DNA of 64,000 bases from Siphonobacter sp048595215 (GTDB taxonomy: Bacteria > Bacteroidota > Bacteroidia > Cytophagales > Spirosomataceae). The translations under genes and the position numbers were made by a program. The stretch covers positions 14,510 to 78,509 of the forward strand of contig NZ_JBMDWJ010000320.1 in assembly GCF_048595215.1 (NCBI RefSeq), in the 5' to 3' direction. This document shows positions 62,181 through 64,000 of this stretch, piece after piece. The notes under the pieces are model-generated. The model made no database searches, had not been told where the DNA came from, and was given only the letters and a program-made list of their open reading frames with translations. Positions within the stretch are counted from its first letter, which is position 1, and each line of letters starts with the position of its first letter.

Positions 62181-63899
62181 ATGCAAGAAGAAAAGAAACT
62201 CCGTTCACAGGACTGGTTTGGCAAGACGGGTAAAGACGGTTTCATTTACCGGGCCTGGATGAAAAATCAGGGATTTCCGCACCATGAATTCATGGGCAAG
62301 CCCGTCATCGGAATCTGTAATACCTGGTCGGAGTTAACGCCCTGTAATGCCCACTTCCGCGAACTCGCCGAATGTATCAAGCGGGGCGTATGGGAGGCTG
62401 GGGGCTTTCCCGTGGAGTTTCCCGTCATGTCTTTGGGCGAAACCCTCATGAAACCTACCGCCATGCTGTACCGAAACCTGGCCAGTATGGACGTGGAGGA
62501 ATCTATTCGCGGAAATCCTATTGATGGCGTCGTGCTGATGTGCGGTTGTGATAAAACGACGCCCTCTTTGGTGATGGGAGCGGCGAGTGTGGACTTGCCC
62601 AGTATTGTCATCTCGGGCGGGCCCATGCTGGCGGGGCATTTCAAAGGCCGTAAAATCGGTACGTCGGATGTCTGGCGTTTTGCCGAAGCCTATAAAGTGG
62701 GGGAGATGTCGCAGGAAGAATTCATTGCTGCTGAAGGCTGTATGGCCCGGAGTGCCGGTCACTGTGCGGTAATGGGCACAGCCTCCACGATGGCATCCAT
62801 GGTCGAATCGCTGGGGTTGACTTTGCCCGATAATGCTTCGATTCCGGCGGCAGATTCCCGCCGAAAGACGATGGCTCACATGACGGGTCGCCGGATCGTG
62901 GAGATGGTCCGCGAAGACCTGACCATGTCGAAAGTACTAACCCGAAAGGCCTTTGAAAACGCAATCATGGTCAACGCCGCTATCGGTGGTTCTACCAACT
63001 TCGTGATTCACCTCATGGCCATTGCGGGTCGGATTGGCGTGGAACTGGACTTACAGGATTTCGATCGCTTGTCCGAAAATATTCCTTTCATTGCCAATAT
63101 TCAGCCTTCAGGCGAGCACTTCTTTGAAGATCTGTACTACGCGGGCGGCTTGCCTGCGGTAATGAAAGAGCTTTCCAATTCGCTCAACCTGGATGCTCTG
63201 ACGGTAACCGGGCAAATGATGGGCGAAAACATTGTTTTATCCAATGCCCATAACCGGGAAATCATTGCTTCGGTTGATAATCCCTTCAAACCCAACACCG
63301 GACTGGCCGTACTAAAAGGCAATCTGGCCGTGAATGGTGCTGTACTCAAACCCTCAGCCGCCAGTCCGCACCTGATGACCCACACGGGTAGAGCCGTTGT
63401 ATTTGAAGATATTGACGATTATAAAGCCCGTATTGACGATCCGGATCTGGACATCGATGAAACCTGTGTCATGGTGTTGAAATACGTCGGTCCGAAGGGA
63501 TACCCCGGTATGCCGGAAGTAGGAAATATGGTTTTACCGAAGAAACTCCTTGAAAAAGGAATCCACGATATGGTCCGTATTTCCGACGGTCGGATGAGTG
63601 GTACTGGTTTCGGTACGGTCGTCCTGCACGTCTCACCCGAAGCGGCCATTGGAGGTACACTGGCTCTGGTGCAAAACGGCGATCTCATTACGCTGGATGT
63701 ACCCAACCGAAGCCTGCACCTGCACGTATCCGATGAGGAACTGGCCGAGCGTAAAAAGCTCTGGCAGCCGCTGGAATTGGGCTACGAACGCGGCTATACC
63801 AATTTGTACCTGAATCACGTCCAGCAATCGCACCAGGGAGCTGATATGGATTTCCTGGTTGGAAAATCCGGAACCTGGAAATTGCGGGAATCGCATTAA
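62181..63899 (+). CDS. IlvD/Edd-family sugar-acid dehydratase
   Basis: 572 residues. Iron-sulfur dehydratase of the IlvD/Edd family. Cluster Cys residues lie in GICNTWSELTPCN (residues about 45-57), MCGCDKTTPS and EGCMARSAGHCAVMG; the Mg/carbamate region includes GTASTMASMVESLGL. The C-terminus has MPEVGNM-like and GRMSGTGFGTVVLHVSPEAA. The length and pattern match L-arabinonate/D-xylonate/galactonate dehydratases better than dihydroxy-acid dehydratase IlvD, since no ilv genes are near. A sugar-acid substrate is inferred; the exact one is not. Confidence 0.88.
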   Translation: MQEEKKLRSQDWFGKTGKDGFIYRAWMKNQGFPHHEFMGKPVIGICNTWSELTPCNAHFRELAECIKRGVWEAGGFPVEFPVMSLGETLMKPTAMLYRNLASMDVEESIRGNPIDGVVLMCGCDKTTPSLVMGAASVDLPSIVISGGPMLAGHFKGRKIGTSDVWRFAEAYKVGEMSQEEFIAAEGCMARSAGHCAVMGTASTMASMVESLGLTLPDNASIPAADSRRKTMAHMTGRRIVEMVREDLTMSKVLTRKAFENAIMVNAAIGGSTNFVIHLMAIAGRIGVELDLQDFDRLSENIPFIANIQPSGEHFFEDLYYAGGLPAVMKELSNSLNLDALTVTGQMMGENIVLSNAHNREIIASVDNPFKPNTGLAVLKGNLAVNGAVLKPSAASPHLMTHTGRAVVFEDIDDYKARIDDPDLDIDETCVMVLKYVGPKGYPGMPEVGNMVLPKKLLEKGIHDMVRISDGRMSGTGFGTVVLHVSPEAAIGGTLALVQNGDLITLDVPNRSLHLHVSDEELAERKKLWQPLELGYERGYTNLYLNHVQQSHQGADMDFLVGKSGTWKLRESH

Positions 63900-63915
63900 G
63901 TCATAAGTTTATCCA

Positions 63916-63951
63916 AAAAAAGAGCACTCCTTTGATGAAGTGCTCTTTTTT
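63916..63951. terminator. Bidirectional terminator after the dehydratase
   Basis: A 13-bp stem (63916-63928 with 63939-63951) with A-run and T-run on the two sides, consistent with convergent transcription. Confidence 0.85.
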
Positions 63952-63957
63952 TATGCA

Positions 63958-64000
63958 TTATTGATCCGCATTGGTGCCTTTATCCCTTTCTTCTTTAGGA
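63958..64000 (-). CDS. Possible C-terminal end of a minus-strand gene
   Basis: Fourteen codons of an open minus-strand frame end with TAA at 63958-63960 right behind a bidirectional terminator; the visible residues are PKEERDKGTNADQ. Too little is present to identify the protein. Confidence 0.35.
   Translation of the reverse strand, partial: PKEERDKGTNADQ

Overview
The window looks like a chromosome segment from the phylum Bacteroidota, most likely order Cytophagales (Spirosomataceae or a close relative). The signs are a SusC/SusD polysaccharide locus, promoters of the Bacteroidota type (TTG or TTTG, 19-21 bases, then TAnnTTTG), weak Shine-Dalgarno sites, a CusA-TolC fusion, a CrtD-type carotenoid desaturase, and lipoproteins whose anchor Cys is followed by Ser/Asp. 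GC is near 50% and even across the window, so no large recent island stands out. I saw no rRNA, tRNA or CRISPR array.

Layout. 1-5.5 kb: 2-oxoglutarate dehydrogenase E2 (partial, with two lipoyl domains) and E1, then a carotenoid desaturase, all on the minus strand. 5.7-13.1 kb: a secreted M19 dipeptidase, a three-subunit PaoABC-like molybdenum aldehyde oxidoreductase, and a secreted M28 aminopeptidase. 13.5-25.6 kb: a polysaccharide utilization locus (GH3, GH144-type, SusD, SusC) with a divergent membrane regulator. The GH144 plus GH3 pairing predicts beta-1,2-glucan as substrate. 25.6-31.4 kb: mraY, a ferritin, an unknown small protein, a siderophore-type TonB receptor with a structured leader, and a small beta-barrel protein.

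31.8-42.9 kb holds the most unusual content: eight same-strand genes. They encode a vWA-like lipoprotein, a three-helix membrane protein, a tubulin/FtsZ-like protein, a 1187-residue protein with an actin/Hsp70-type ATPase module, a signal-bearing transmembrane coiled-coil protein, a MotA/TolQ/ExbB-like channel with a long coiled-coil tail, a MotB/OmpA-like stator partner, and a 41-residue lipoprotein missed by ordinary length cut-offs. The last two resemble ZorA and ZorB of Zorya, but the Zorya effectors ZorC and ZorD are absent. Instead the motor is paired with a tubulin-like and an actin-like protein. I read it as an uncharacterised envelope-spanning, ion-driven cytoskeletal machine. Every untranslated spacer between its genes carries an inverted or direct repeat.

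42.9-64 kb is mostly housekeeping and accessory: ispE, a haem-copper oxidase subunit III, a GNAT acetyltransferase, an old yellow enzyme, a Gfo/Idh/MocA oxidoreductase, DUF952, an OtsA-OtsB trehalose fusion, a CusA-TolC/CusB heavy-metal efflux operon, small envelope proteins, a TPR protein, an M16 peptidase, a GmhA-like isomerase and an IlvD/Edd sugar-acid dehydratase.

Two noncoding features deserve attention. About 340-400 bases of homologous sequence occur twice (10991-11391 and 15970-16306), with compensatory changes in predicted stems, which suggests a structured RNA or a structured repeat. A 415-base element at 61721-62135 is bounded by 52-base terminal inverted repeats and has no credible gene inside.
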